64,000 bases of DNA from Planococcus sp. CPCC 101016 (GCF_007859295.1 NZ_VOHB01000003.1:62001-126000), one strand, 5' to 3'. Positions 52,147 through 63,006 are shown, numbered from the stretch's first letter. Program-made: numbers and translations. Notes: a model not told the origin generated them from the letters alone.

Positions 52147-53148
52147 TCAGCAAGAGTTTCTAATTACTAATTCAGGTTCAAAAAGATACATTTTAGATTG
52201 GCCCACTTGACCCTCTTTCTGTATTTTACCCATTAAAAGTTCTGCAGCTTTTTTCCCTATATCAAAGGCAGGCTGCTCTACAATGGTCAATGCAGGCTCA
52301 AAAAATGATGCAAATGAAACATCGTCAATGCCGATTACCGCCATGTCTTTAGGAATTTTCAAGTTTTGGCTTTTAAGGTATTTTAAAATTTCTATTAAAG
52401 TTAAGTCATTTCCAGCTAGTATGGCCTGTGGAGGCTCTTCAAGCTCCAGCAATTCCTTAACCCCTTGCTGCACATGCTGAATTTCTAGCGCTTTAATATA
52501 GTCTTCTTCTATCTTTAACCCATTGCTATCCAAAGTTTTTTTATATCCAACAATTCTTTCAATCCGCGGTGCGATGGCATCAATTTCATTCGTGATGATA
52601 CTAATTTTTCGATACCCGCTATCGATAAAATGCTGAACTGCAAGTCTAGAAGCCATCTCATTATTTACCATGACTGACGGGATGGCGACGTTCGGTAAAG
52701 TGCGATCTACAAAAACTACCGGATAATTGCTGTCGACCATGTCATTATAAATAGCTTCATTATGTCCGGTCGGCAAAATGATCATTCCATCGACTTGTTT
52801 AGCGCGCAGCATGTCGATATATTTTTGTTCTTTAATGGAATCGTTGTCTGCATTGCAGACAATTAGATGAAAATCAGCTTTATTGCAAATGTCTTCAATT
52901 GATCTGATGACCTGAGCTGAAAAGGTATGCAGGCTGTTTGCTACAATGACTCCGATTGTCGTTGTCGTTTTTTGCTTTAAGCTTCTTGCTAAAATATTCG
53001 GGCGATAATCCAATTCTTTTATCGATTTTTCTACCCTCTTTTTCGTTTCATCGCTCATATGACTATATCGGCCATTCAAGAAATGGGAGACAGTGCTCTT
53101 GGAAACTTGAGCATGTTGCGCTACTGTTGCCATTGTAATTGTCTTCAT
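52147..53148 (-). CDS. LacI-family transcriptional regulator (KdgR-like)
   Basis: Repressor of 333 residues heading the TRAP/HxlAB operon. DNA-binding domain: MATVAQHAQVSKSTVSHFLNG with hinge helix NILARSLKQKTTTTIGVIV. Periplasmic-binding-like effector domain follows (VDGMIILPTGHNE, AILAGNDLTLIEILKYL, FEPALTIVEQPAFDIGKKA). The ATG at 53148 follows TTGGAGAAG; an in-frame TTG at 53163 overlaps it. A 29-bp perfect palindrome between promoter and gene is its likely operator, implying autorepression. Effector unknown; sequence style is that of the KdgR group. Confidence 0.9.
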   Translation of the reverse strand: MKTITMATVAQHAQVSKSTVSHFLNGRYSHMSDETKKRVEKSIKELDYRPNILARSLKQKTTTTIGVIVANSLHTFSAQVIRSIEDICNKADFHLIVCNADNDSIKEQKYIDMLRAKQVDGMIILPTGHNEAIYNDMVDSNYPVVFVDRTLPNVAIPSVMVNNEMASRLAVQHFIDSGYRKISIITNEIDAIAPRIERIVGYKKTLDSNGLKIEEDYIKALEIQHVQQGVKELLELEEPPQAILAGNDLTLIEILKYLKSQNLKIPKDMAVIGIDDVSFASFFEPALTIVEQPAFDIGKKAAELLMGKIQKEGQVGQSKMYLFEPELVIRNSC

Positions 53149-53176
53149 TTGAATCTTCTCCAAACTCTATGCGATG

Positions 53177-53236
53177 GGTATATCGGTTTACTAAACCGAT
53201 ATACCTTAGTATAAAGAATATGTAAGCGCTTTACAA
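53177..53236 (-). promoter_or_regulatory. Promoter, operator and cre of the LacI/TRAP/HxlAB operon
   Basis: Minus strand: -35 TTGTAA (53231-53236), 17-bp spacer, -10 TATACT (53208-53213). The cre TGTAAGCGCTTTACA (53221-53235) overlaps the -35 and matches the CcpA consensus closely. Immediately downstream of the -10, GGTATATCGGTTTA-C-TAAACCGATATACC (53177-53205) is a perfect 29-bp palindrome, the probable operator of the LacI-family protein. Confidence 0.85.
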
Positions 53237-53333
53237 TAGGTTTCAACTAAATATTCTGATTTTTTATTTTTATTCGGTTGATTAGTTCAAATACAGCAGA
53301 AATAACAATCGTCCTTATTGCAAAACGTGTCAA

Positions 53334-53367
53334 AAAGCTTAGACAGTAAAAATCGGCTAAGCTTTTC
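53334..53367 (-). terminator. Terminator of the DinB-family gene
   Basis: AAAAGCTTAG / CTAAGCTTTT with a 14-nt loop; on the minus strand the stem is followed by TGACACG, so the T-run is mainly within the stem. Moderate support. Confidence 0.6.
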
Positions 53368-53383
53368 ATTTCACCATAATATT

Positions 53384-53866
53384 CTATTCTTCTTTTTCTT
53401 CTGCGTCAGGCGGTGGCCAGGCACCGATCAATTTGCGCGCAAATACAACCTGGCCGGCATGATAACTATTGTGATTGATCAGAACCATCAGCAAATCCGC
53501 CGAAGTTCTTTTTCTTCCATCGAGACCCTCTTCCAATGAATCTTTTGATGCTTGCTGCGTTGCTCGACCCAAGCTTTTCAAAAACTGGGTTACAGCGTCT
53601 GTGTATTCTTTTTCATTCGAAGGAAATGGAGAGCTCGGCCATGATTCGGATAGGTCCTCAGGGCTTTCTGTTTTTTCTTCGTGCATCTCTGCAAGTATAA
53701 AATCCTGCCAATAATTCATGTGAAATAAAAGTTCCCACACTGAATGCGGACTGCCCTCAGGCTTTTCTCCCGCCATCTCCCAGCTGAGGCCATTAAACAG
53801 CATATCCGTCTGATAGTGGGCGTACTTTCCTTGCAATCCATTCTGTAAATACCGAGTGATCATCAT
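53384..53866 (-). CDS. DinB family protein
   Basis: Four-helix-bundle protein of 160 residues (DinB/YfiT superfamily). Putative metal-binding His residues lie in VWELLFHMNYWQDFILAEM near 43-60 and in LLMVLINHNSYHAGQVVFAR near 125-145 (H-N-x-Y-H), the usual three-His arrangement. Members include DNA-damage-induced proteins and thiol-dependent S-transferases such as BstA; the activity here is unknown. GGAGG precedes the ATG pair at 53863/53866. Confidence 0.88.
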   Translation of the reverse strand: MMITRYLQNGLQGKYAHYQTDMLFNGLSWEMAGEKPEGSPHSVWELLFHMNYWQDFILAEMHEEKTESPEDLSESWPSSPFPSNEKEYTDAVTQFLKSLGRATQQASKDSLEEGLDGRKRTSADLLMVLINHNSYHAGQVVFARKLIGAWPPPDAEEKEE

Positions 53867-54008
53867 TCATTCCTCCTTCTCCTATTATTAATAAAGATTC
53901 AACGAAAAAGTACAAAACCCTTTCTGAAAAAGGTAGAATTGATAAAAACCATCCAGGCATTCCTAAAACTGAAAGATTGTCCAATTCGAACGACAAAGGC
54001 GGGGTCTC

Positions 54009-56765
54009 ATGCGAGGATTTTTTTACACCTGTAAACTCGTTGCTTTTTTCCTTTTGTTGAGCAGTCTTGCACACGCTATCTATTTAAAGGAGTGGATCAA
54101 TAACCGATTCATGGTCGGTCCAAATGACGGGCTGTCACAAATGCTTCCCTTTAAAACACTTCTATACCGGCATTACACCGAAGGGGAGTTTTTCTATTCG
54201 TCATTCTTTGGATTGGGCAGCGGCATATACAGTGAACTCTCCTATTATTTTTCCACTTCCATTGTCTTTATTGTGACCACTGCGTTTGTATTTCTGCTCG
54301 AATCCGCCGGCTTGATATCAGAACCCGATGAATTATTTTGGGCCCATGCCGCGGTCTTTATCCATATTTTCCGTTTAGCCGCAATACTTTTTATCACTTA
54401 TCATGTTTTTCATTACTTCGGTTTCAAGCAGGTTGCCGCCTTGCTAGGCGCTGCTGTCTACGGACTTTCAAGTATGTATTTCCGGCATGCTGTCTATTGG
54501 GAATTTTTTGCTGATGCCTACTTGTGGCTGCCGCTCCTCGTGTTAGGAGTGGAAAAAGTATTCCGTGAAAATCGCGGAGGCTGCTTTCTTTTCGCCATTG
54601 CGGTTTCAATGTTCGATAATTTCTATTTTGCCTATGTGAACATTTTACTTATCTCTTTCTATACTATTATGCGTGTGTATACTCCTTTGACAGCGAATGA
54701 AACACCGCGGCAGCTCGCCCTCTGCACTCTTTTTATTTGTGGATTCATGGGGGCTGGGATAAGCGCTATATCGTTCATTCCTGCTGTGTATGCCTTCTTC
54801 AATAACCACCGGCCAGCTTATCAGCATGACATCCCTTGGTTTTCCTGGCTGGATAATGTATTGTTCACCAGCAGCTTTATTATCTTGCCTGCCGCATTCG
54901 TCGTCCTGCTATTTGTTTTCCCGCTCTTCCGCAACCGTCTGTTTCGCTTTTTTTCCTTGTTTGTTTTAGTGGGAACTGTTTTTCATTACAGTCCGAAAAT
55001 CGCCAGTGTATTCAACGGCTTTTCCGCTCCTCAGAACCGTTGGGAATACTTCATTTCATTTGCGGCCGGAGGTGCAGTAGCTGCAGGATACAGTAAACTG
55101 GCGAGCATTAGAGTTCTGCACCTTCTTCCGGCCGGCATCCTCGCTTTGCTTGTTTATACAATTTTTGCGTTCGTCGATCAAACGATTGGCGTTCCACGGC
55201 CTCTGCTTTTCATTTTTCTGGGTATCGCGCTGCTGATCTATATTTTATATGGAATAGCATTACAAAAGAATTCGAAAATCGGACAAGCTCTGGCAATCGG
55301 ACTGCTCCTTCTTGGGGTGCTGGCAAGTGCAATTCAACTTGGACTCGCTTTGATTACAGAAGGTGCTACGGTTCAATTTCCTTTATACCTTGCTATTATG
55401 GGGACGGTTTTGCTCACAGCCATTTTGCTTCTTCGTGCGGTCCAGAGCCAATCGCAAGAAGCTATTGCAGCATTATTCATCATTACTACCTTAATTTTTT
55501 CAGTCAATGGATTTCAGTATGTCCTATTAGTAAAGAGTGGAAACACCCAGTTCGTAACAGAACAATTCATTACCGGTTCCGATTATAACGATTCCGAAAT
55601 CACAGCCTTGCTTAAAGCGATCCGCCTGCAAGAAGGAAATTCCTTTTACCGTGTGGACTGGATGGAAGGCATTCGCAACAATACACCTATGGTCCAGAAT
55701 TTTAGTGGAGTGAGTGCGTATTCCAGCATATTAAATAAAGAAATTCTGCAGTTCTATTTGTATGATTTGGAAGTTGATATGGGCAGAGAAAGCGTCAGCC
55801 GCTATGCAACGCTCGGGAATCGGACAAATCTGCACAGTCTGCTAAGGGCAAATTACATCATTACAGAAAAAGAGGATCCGAACGTGCCAGCAGAATTCGA
55901 AGAACTGCTCAGCTCTGTCAATTATGCGGTTTTTGAAAATCAACTGCCCTTGCCGTTTATTAGAGGGGCTTCTAAGATTTATAGCGAAGATTCGCTTGCT
56001 GGCGAATCAACCTTGCGGCGTGAACATGCGATGCTGACGGGTGTCATTTTGGAAGATCCGGAAAATGTTTCTCCTTTGCCCCCGGCACTGCCGGAACTGC
56101 CGTTTGAAGTCCAAACTGAACAAGCCCATTTTGAACAGGAAATTTTAACCGTTACAGGCGAGTCTGGCGGACTTGATCTTTTGCTGAATACAAATCTTCC
56201 TCCTGAAAATGATTTATACGTTTCGTTTCATTTGATAAAACAATCCCCTGACGGTCTCTTCCCATTGACGGTGAATGCGTATGAGACGTCCCGAAAATCA
56301 AATCAGTCTGTCTATAAAACTTTCGTAGACGATTTAACGATCCGGATACCTGCTGACGATACTATCCGAATACGTGTGCCCAATGGCCAATACGAACTGA
56401 CCGAGCTGGCTGTTTACCAAGAGAATTATCAGGTACTCGCTGCAGAAGCAGCAGAAAACCCTGGAAGCTACGGAATCGAGTGGCGCGGCAGCACCCTAGA
56501 AGCTGAATATTTAAACGATGCTGACGCAAGCTTCCTAGTGATGCCCATTCCTTATGGAATTGGCTGGCAGGCAAAAGTGAACGATGAAAAGGTTGATGTG
56601 CAGAAAGCAAATTATGCTTTTCTTGCAGTACCAGCCGTTCCTGGTAACAATCGAGTAGAACTCATCTATCGACCTCCCTACTTCTATCGTTCTCTCGCTC
56701 TTTCCATTGCCTTTTCCCTGTTGTCTATTTTGTACTTACGAAAGAGATCAGGAACTGCCGGCTGA
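54009..56765 (+). CDS. YfhO family polytopic membrane protein
   Basis: Large membrane protein of 918 residues: about 12-13 helices in the first ~500 residues, a large extracellular domain (~515-890) and a final helix near 895-912. Opening loop W-I-N-N-R-F-M-V-G-P-N-D-G and GLGSGIYSELSYYFSTS match the YfhO/GT-C superfamily, which in Bacillus and Listeria supplies sugars to lipoteichoic acid from undecaprenyl-phosphate sugars. The D in GPNDG is the likely acceptor-activating acid. Sits between DinB and an antiporter gene, monocistronic. Confidence 0.88.
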   Translation: MRGFFYTCKLVAFFLLLSSLAHAIYLKEWINNRFMVGPNDGLSQMLPFKTLLYRHYTEGEFFYSSFFGLGSGIYSELSYYFSTSIVFIVTTAFVFLLESAGLISEPDELFWAHAAVFIHIFRLAAILFITYHVFHYFGFKQVAALLGAAVYGLSSMYFRHAVYWEFFADAYLWLPLLVLGVEKVFRENRGGCFLFAIAVSMFDNFYFAYVNILLISFYTIMRVYTPLTANETPRQLALCTLFICGFMGAGISAISFIPAVYAFFNNHRPAYQHDIPWFSWLDNVLFTSSFIILPAAFVVLLFVFPLFRNRLFRFFSLFVLVGTVFHYSPKIASVFNGFSAPQNRWEYFISFAAGGAVAAGYSKLASIRVLHLLPAGILALLVYTIFAFVDQTIGVPRPLLFIFLGIALLIYILYGIALQKNSKIGQALAIGLLLLGVLASAIQLGLALITEGATVQFPLYLAIMGTVLLTAILLLRAVQSQSQEAIAALFIITTLIFSVNGFQYVLLVKSGNTQFVTEQFITGSDYNDSEITALLKAIRLQEGNSFYRVDWMEGIRNNTPMVQNFSGVSAYSSILNKEILQFYLYDLEVDMGRESVSRYATLGNRTNLHSLLRANYIITEKEDPNVPAEFEELLSSVNYAVFENQLPLPFIRGASKIYSEDSLAGESTLRREHAMLTGVILEDPENVSPLPPALPELPFEVQTEQAHFEQEILTVTGESGGLDLLLNTNLPPENDLYVSFHLIKQSPDGLFPLTVNAYETSRKSNQSVYKTFVDDLTIRIPADDTIRIRVPNGQYELTELAVYQENYQVLAAEAAENPGSYGIEWRGSTLEAEYLNDADASFLVMPIPYGIGWQAKVNDEKVDVQKANYAFLAVPAVPGNNRVELIYRPPYFYRSLALSIAFSLLSILYLRKRSGTAG

Positions 56766-56817
56766 TTTGTTTATTGACCTTTTCTATAAAATTCAATTCA
56801 ACTTTTACTGCATAGCT

Positions 56818-56863
56818 AAAAGCGGAAAAGCCCTCCACTTCAATGGAGTTCTTTTCCGCTTTT
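56818..56863. terminator. Bidirectional terminator between yfhO-like and antiporter genes
   Basis: AAAAGCGGAAAAG and CTTTTCCGCTTTT pair with an inner CTCCA/TGGAG stem. Genes converge here. Confidence 0.85.
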
Positions 56864-56924
56864 ATGACATCTCCGTTTTTGTGCTTGCGTCTCTTTGGTT
56901 ATAAAGTGAAATACAGCTGTCTCG

Positions 56925-58961
56925 CTAGATTTCATTGGTCTCGTGTAAAGTGACGCTTTCAATATAGTGAATATAGCGTCTCAGCTCTTTTGCCTGTTCT
57001 CTTGTAATGTCTCCTGCCACGTACATTCTATAAATTTCAGATCGCCCCATATCCATGACGATGACCCGCAATTCCTCTTTCTGTAATTCGTATTTTTCGT
57101 CGTATAGAGCTTCCGGTTTTTTTAAGCGGCTGATCATCTGCTTATAATCCGAGACGACTGCTTCCACGATTTCTTTCGGTTTGTATTTCCTTGCGTATTC
57201 CTCAAGTTTCACCAAAGCGGACTGCAAAGCCTGCAACTGAATTTCACGGCCCGCCTGGAATTCAATCAGACGCGTTTCTTCTTCTTTTAGATTTTGACCT
57301 CTGAAGCGCCTCCATGCCCGAATCAGCTTTCCTTGCAAATACAGCATTGTGGAGCGCGCATTATTGGCAAGAACTTCTTCCCGGCGGTCCAGGGACTTTT
57401 CAAAAGCTTCATATATTTCTCGATTCAGGTCTTTTTTCCGATAAAGCTCCTGAATGTATCTGCGTTCAAACCGCAGCGCTTTTAAGCGGACTTCCCTCAT
57501 TTTGCGTTGGTATTTTTTATTGGCCTGTGCTGCTGCATCTTCTTCCGGTTGAATTTGCTGGAAGCGCAATTTGTATTCCTCCATCAATTCATAGGCAGCC
57601 GCTTCGTTTTCTTCTGTGATTTCAGATTTTATTTTTCTAATCGAGGCCAGCAAAATTCGTCTCCGTGCTTCCTCCAAATCCATCTTCAACGTATCTTCGC
57701 CATCCGCCAGCTGTCCTTTACTGAGCATCGGCAGGAAAATCGTTGCTACGATCAAGGTGAACAGAATTGTTCCAGCTGCTAAAAAAAGAATGAGGGAACG
57801 GTTTGGAAAAGCCTCTCCATTGGCCAGCAGAAACGGCAACGATAATACACCGACCATAGTTACTGTCCCACGGACTCCAGTCAAGCTGACGTATAAAGTT
57901 AATTTCAGGCTCGGCTTGGCCGCTTCTTCCATTTTGCCGAAATGGTATTCATATACAGAAAAAAAGTATGCCCAGATAAACCGGGTGCCGAGAATCATAA
58001 TGCCGATAGCAAATACATAAGAAAAAATTAGCCATAGACTGGCATTCGGATTTTCCAAAACTCCGCTCATCGAAGTCGGAATATTTAAACCGAGGAGCAG
58101 GAAGACAATTCCATTTAAGATAAAAAGGATAATCGTCCAGATATTTTCAGTTACCACTTGTTCTTCTGCAATAAAAGTCTCAGTCTGTTCCCTTACCAGT
58201 GAATGCACAATTCCTGCGACTACTACAGCAATGACGCCGGACGCATGAAGAATGTCTTCTGTAATGATGAAAATCAAGAAAGGTGTCATGATTTGCAGCA
58301 AAGTATGAAAAGTTACATCATTGATGCCTTGTTTCCGCAAAATCAATCGAATGCCGATGACCAGCAAGCCTAAGGTCAGGCCAAGTAAGGCACCAGCCAC
58401 AAATTTATAGGAAAAATCCAATACTGCTTCTGACAAAGAAAAATAGCCTGTAACTACGGCAGCAACAGCGTAGTTAAACGCCACAAGGCCCGATGCATCA
58501 TTTATCAGCGATTCCCCTCTCACCAGACTCAACACTTTCTGGGGAATTCGGATTCGCTGTGCAATGCCATTGACCGCTACCGGATCCGTCGGCGACAAAA
58601 TTGCGGCTAATGCAAAAGCCGCTGCAAGAGGAATTTCATCTATCAACCAATGAATAAAATAGCCGCCCACAACTGTTGTCAAAAGCACTAAAATGATGGC
58701 ATTGCCCAGAATTGGCCCTTTCATGCGCCACAATTCTTCCCTTGGAAAACGACTGCCATCGTTGAATAACAATGGTGCTATGAACAGCAGCAAAAACCAT
58801 TCGGTTTCAATATCGAAGGAAATATCCTCATAAACCAGCACCAGAATGATGCCCAACGTCACTTGAACCAATGCGGTCGGAATAAAAGGGATGTAATGGC
58901 TTACAACATTTGAAATCAGCAGGCAAATCAATAAAAGAAAAATGGTAAGCAATAAGTCCAT
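56925..58961 (-). CDS. Na+/H+ antiporter, CPA1 family
   Basis: Cation/proton antiporter of 678 residues: ~12-13 helices in residues 1-430, then a ~250-residue charged, helical cytoplasmic tail (EEARRRILLASIRKIKSEIT, YRKKDLNREIYEAFEKSLDRR). Ion-binding region AAILSPTDPVAVNGIA near 120 and GESLINDASGLVAFNYAVA near 150 (N-D motif of electroneutral CPA1). Resembles NhaP/NhaK-type (YvgP) antiporters of Bacillus. The ATG at 58961 follows TGGAGAA at ~6 nt; the open frame continues to 59039 without a site. Confidence 0.92.
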   Translation of the reverse strand: MDLLLTIFLLLICLLISNVVSHYIPFIPTALVQVTLGIILVLVYEDISFDIETEWFLLLFIAPLLFNDGSRFPREELWRMKGPILGNAIILVLLTTVVGGYFIHWLIDEIPLAAAFALAAILSPTDPVAVNGIAQRIRIPQKVLSLVRGESLINDASGLVAFNYAVAAVVTGYFSLSEAVLDFSYKFVAGALLGLTLGLLVIGIRLILRKQGINDVTFHTLLQIMTPFLIFIITEDILHASGVIAVVVAGIVHSLVREQTETFIAEEQVVTENIWTIILFILNGIVFLLLGLNIPTSMSGVLENPNASLWLIFSYVFAIGIMILGTRFIWAYFFSVYEYHFGKMEEAAKPSLKLTLYVSLTGVRGTVTMVGVLSLPFLLANGEAFPNRSLILFLAAGTILFTLIVATIFLPMLSKGQLADGEDTLKMDLEEARRRILLASIRKIKSEITEENEAAAYELMEEYKLRFQQIQPEEDAAAQANKKYQRKMREVRLKALRFERRYIQELYRKKDLNREIYEAFEKSLDRREEVLANNARSTMLYLQGKLIRAWRRFRGQNLKEEETRLIEFQAGREIQLQALQSALVKLEEYARKYKPKEIVEAVVSDYKQMISRLKKPEALYDEKYELQKEELRVIVMDMGRSEIYRMYVAGDITREQAKELRRYIHYIESVTLHETNEI

Positions 58962-59182
58962 AGCGGTTCTCCATTCTGCTTTAAGTACGAATAATTTCGA
59001 TATGAGTAATTTATATATACCCAAAATAAACGGCAGCATACGCTCTTTGTCATTGTTTTCTAGAAGAACTCAGAAAAAATCACAATTCTTTTTATATACT
59101 GCGCTTTTTCCTGCAACACAATGCGGTTCATTCCGAAGATTCGGGTATACATTTTTTAACTGAACGATTGGGAGGTGCTTTG

Positions 59183-59920
59183 ATGTTCTACTTAAGTTTG
59201 GCATTTATTATCGGTTTTATGCTTATTCATATTTTCACGAACTATATTAAGTTTCTCGACCGAAAGCGTAAAAATAGGTTAATGTCATTTGTTTCCGGCG
59301 GATCGATCGCTTATGTATTTTTACATTTAGTGCCAGAATTAACGCATTACCAGGAAGTTGCTGAAGAAGCGCAATTGACGGGATGGCTTGAGAGCTTGGA
59401 CTTTGTTACTTATTTAGCTACTCTCATCGGTATTGCTTTTTTCTATGGCATCAGCCAACTAAATGATAAATCACAACAAAGAAATGAAAAAGAAAATGAC
59501 CTCACGAGACCGAGCAAACCGGTATTCGCACTTGAAATTGTTTCGTTCTCTTTATACAACATGCTGATCGGATACTTGTTGATTGATTTGAGCGGTGATA
59601 ATCTCGCCGATTACTTCATTTACTTTATTGTCTTTTCTTTTCACTTTATCGCCAATAATCGCGTACTGCACCTGACCCACGAAGACTTATATACAAACAT
59701 TGGACGTTGGGTATTGGCTGCTGCAGTGTTGGCAGGCTGGCTGCTCTATAATTTCACTGAGACTAGTGAGCTGAATATTGCTTTCTTTTCCGCATTCCTC
59801 ACGGGAGGCGTCATCTTAAATATTTTAAATGATGAACTGCCCGTTGAAAAAAACAGCAGCTACCCTTCTTTTGTTGCGGGTCTAGTCATGATTACTGTAT
59901 TGCTGCAAATTATTCTGTAA
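59183..59920 (+). CDS. ZIP-like multipass membrane protein
   Basis: Membrane protein of 245 residues with about eight hydrophobic segments. SGGSIAYVFLHLVPEL near 37-52 resembles the H-x-x-P-E metal site in helix 4 of ZIP transporters, and FIVFSFHFIANNRVLHLTHED near 155-175 supplies further His residues. Length and helix order are ZIP-like, but the usual H-N-x-P-E-G motif is not exact, so metal transport is uncertain. The ATG at 59183 follows GGGAGGTG; an in-frame start 15 bp earlier overlaps it. Confidence 0.7.
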   Translation: MFYLSLAFIIGFMLIHIFTNYIKFLDRKRKNRLMSFVSGGSIAYVFLHLVPELTHYQEVAEEAQLTGWLESLDFVTYLATLIGIAFFYGISQLNDKSQQRNEKENDLTRPSKPVFALEIVSFSLYNMLIGYLLIDLSGDNLADYFIYFIVFSFHFIANNRVLHLTHEDLYTNIGRWVLAAAVLAGWLLYNFTETSELNIAFFSAFLTGGVILNILNDELPVEKNSSYPSFVAGLVMITVLLQIIL

Positions 59921-60081
59921 AGAATTGTACAAGAATTTAATTCAAGACCTCAACAGATGCCCAACTGCCTTTTACAATTCCTGTTGGCGCCTCCCTTTAT
60001 GTTTATTTTTCAGGTGAAAGTGGTACAAAAGATATATAATTTATTCTGAAATTTCCGATATTAATTAGAGGTATCACTTGA

Positions 60082-61284
<1,203 letters not shown>

Positions 61285-61327
61285 TCAGCGGTTGACACAG
61301 TGAACTTTAACGTTGGGAGCTGTTTCT

Positions 61328-62467
61328 ATGAAGATCATGATCGTCACTGAGACTTTTTTGCCTTCTACCGACGGCATCGTTACAAGACTGACAGCCTGTA
61401 TTCGCTGGCTTCACCAGGATGGGCACGAAATTCAAATCATTGCCCCAGACCTTGGAGTAAAAGAGTTTGACGGAGCCATCGTAAGGGGCGTACCCGCTTA
61501 TGCGTTTCCTTTTTACCGCTCCAAAAAATTTGCTTTTCCGAATCGCATTGTCAAAAAATATATGGCAGAATTTGATCCGGATATCGTTCATGTCGTGAAT
61601 CCAGCTGTTGTCGGATATTCCGGTGTTAATTATGCTAAAAACTTGGATATTCCCTTAATTGCCTCTTACCACACCAACATCCCTCAATATATGGCCTATT
61701 ACAAGCTTGGTAAATTGGACTGGCTGATGTGGTGGTTCATGAAAAAGATGCACAACAAAGCGGATCTTAATCTATGCACATCCCATACAGTTTTGGAAGA
61801 GTTGAAGGACAAAGGTTTTGAACGGATGCAGGTCTGGAAGCGAGGAGTTGACACAGAGCGATTTAATCCTCGTCATTACACAAGGGATATGCGCTTGAAA
61901 TTAGCTGGAGGGCAAGAAGATAAAATCCTTCTTCTCTATGTCGGCCGTTTGTCTGCTGAAAAAGAAATCGAAAAAATACGGGATGTCTTAACAGTTTCAG
62001 ACCGGTACTGTCTTGCCATTGTCGGAGACGGACCTCACCGAAAAGAGCTTGAAAATCACTTTAGCGGTACACGGACAGTGTTTACCGGTTTCATTCATGG
62101 CGATGAACTTGCTTCGGCTTTTGCTTCAGCAGATGCATTTGTCTTCCCCTCCACTACCGAAACTCTAGGCTTGGTTATCATGGAAGCGATGGCTTCCGGG
62201 TTGCCGGTAGTAGCAGCAGAAAGTGGACCCACTAAGGAACAGGTTACAGATCGAAGAAACGGTCTGCTCTACGATTCAACAGATCCGGAGAGTTTTAAAA
62301 AAATCATCCGTCTGCTGGAAGACTCAAGTTTTCGCAACCAATTGGCCAAGCAGGCTGTTGCTGATGTAGCTGAATTGGGCTGGGCTGCCGCCGCTGAACA
62401 AATCCGGGATCTATACAGCCAGATTGTTGAAGCAAAAGCAGTCAATCCCTACCAGGCTGCGGAATAA
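61328..62467 (+). CDS. GT4 glycosyltransferase, SqdX/SQD2-like (sulfoquinovosyltransferase candidate)
   Basis: Membrane-associated GT-B enzyme of 379 residues that probably transfers sulfoquinovose to diacylglycerol. N-terminus IVTETFLPSTDGIVTRL with the G-I-V-T-R-L of SqdX/SQD2; YHTNIPQYMAYYKLG near 117; WKRGVDTERFNPR near 180; donor domain YVGRLSAEKEIEKI near 200 and PSTTETLGLVIMEAMASGLP near 285. The same core occurs in MgtA-type mannosyltransferases; the directly preceding sqdB decides for sulfolipid. GGGAG site before the ATG. Confidence 0.85.
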   Translation: MKIMIVTETFLPSTDGIVTRLTACIRWLHQDGHEIQIIAPDLGVKEFDGAIVRGVPAYAFPFYRSKKFAFPNRIVKKYMAEFDPDIVHVVNPAVVGYSGVNYAKNLDIPLIASYHTNIPQYMAYYKLGKLDWLMWWFMKKMHNKADLNLCTSHTVLEELKDKGFERMQVWKRGVDTERFNPRHYTRDMRLKLAGGQEDKILLLYVGRLSAEKEIEKIRDVLTVSDRYCLAIVGDGPHRKELENHFSGTRTVFTGFIHGDELASAFASADAFVFPSTTETLGLVIMEAMASGLPVVAAESGPTKEQVTDRRNGLLYDSTDPESFKKIIRLLEDSSFRNQLAKQAVADVAELGWAAAAEQIRDLYSQIVEAKAVNPYQAAE

Positions 62468-62502
62468 GAAAAACCGGAATTCCCGGAGAACAGAGGGATG
62501 CT

Positions 62503-62958
62503 ATGGAGAACAGCGAAAAGCGTCGGACTCCTATCCAAACCCTTCAATTTACAGTAATCGGCATCTCCAACGCTGCTGTTGACATTGGCTCGCTTAATTT
62601 GCTGCTGCTGTTACATCCGACTAACCACGGTGTTACTTTAACGCTTTTTAACACCTTTGCTTATGGTTTGGCAGTAAGCAACAGTTATATTTGGAATTCC
62701 ATGATTACGTTTCGCCATGCGGCCAAAGGCAGCACGAAACAGCGCTTAGGCTTTTTTCTGCAGGGGTTGTTCAGTCTGCTGATCAATAATATCGTTTTCC
62801 TTGCTTTTAATTTACTGTTTCAATCCATAGGCATGCCTGTCTGGATTCGCCATAACCTGTCAAAAGGCTTGGCTATGTTCGCTTCTTTTTCAGCCAGTTT
62901 TTTTATGATCAAATATCTGGTTTTTAAAGATCGGCCACAAAAAAAGCAGCCCCTATAA
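62503..62958 (+). CDS. GtrA family membrane protein
   Basis: Small four-helix membrane protein of 151 residues. GtrA hallmark segments are LQFTVIGISNAAVDIGSLNLL in helix 1 and VSNSYIWNSMITFRH after helix 2, then two more helices. Family members are thought to flip polyprenol-linked sugars or help glycan decoration. Its position 35 bp after the SqdX-like gene suggests cotranscription and a possible role in glycolipid handling, though GtrA is not a known part of sulfolipid synthesis. Confidence 0.85.
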   Translation: MENSEKRRTPIQTLQFTVIGISNAAVDIGSLNLLLLLHPTNHGVTLTLFNTFAYGLAVSNSYIWNSMITFRHAAKGSTKQRLGFFLQGLFSLLINNIVFLAFNLLFQSIGMPVWIRHNLSKGLAMFASFSASFFMIKYLVFKDRPQKKQPL

Positions 62959-62967
62959 TACTTTTAG

Positions 62968-63006
62968 AAAACCCGCTTATCGGTTTCATGCCGATAAGCG
63001 GGTTTT
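62968..63006 (+). terminator. Terminator of the sulfolipid gene set
   Basis: AAAACCCGCTTATCGG / CCGATAAGCGGGTTTT, 16-bp perfect stem, followed by CTTTTTTTG. Confidence 0.9.
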
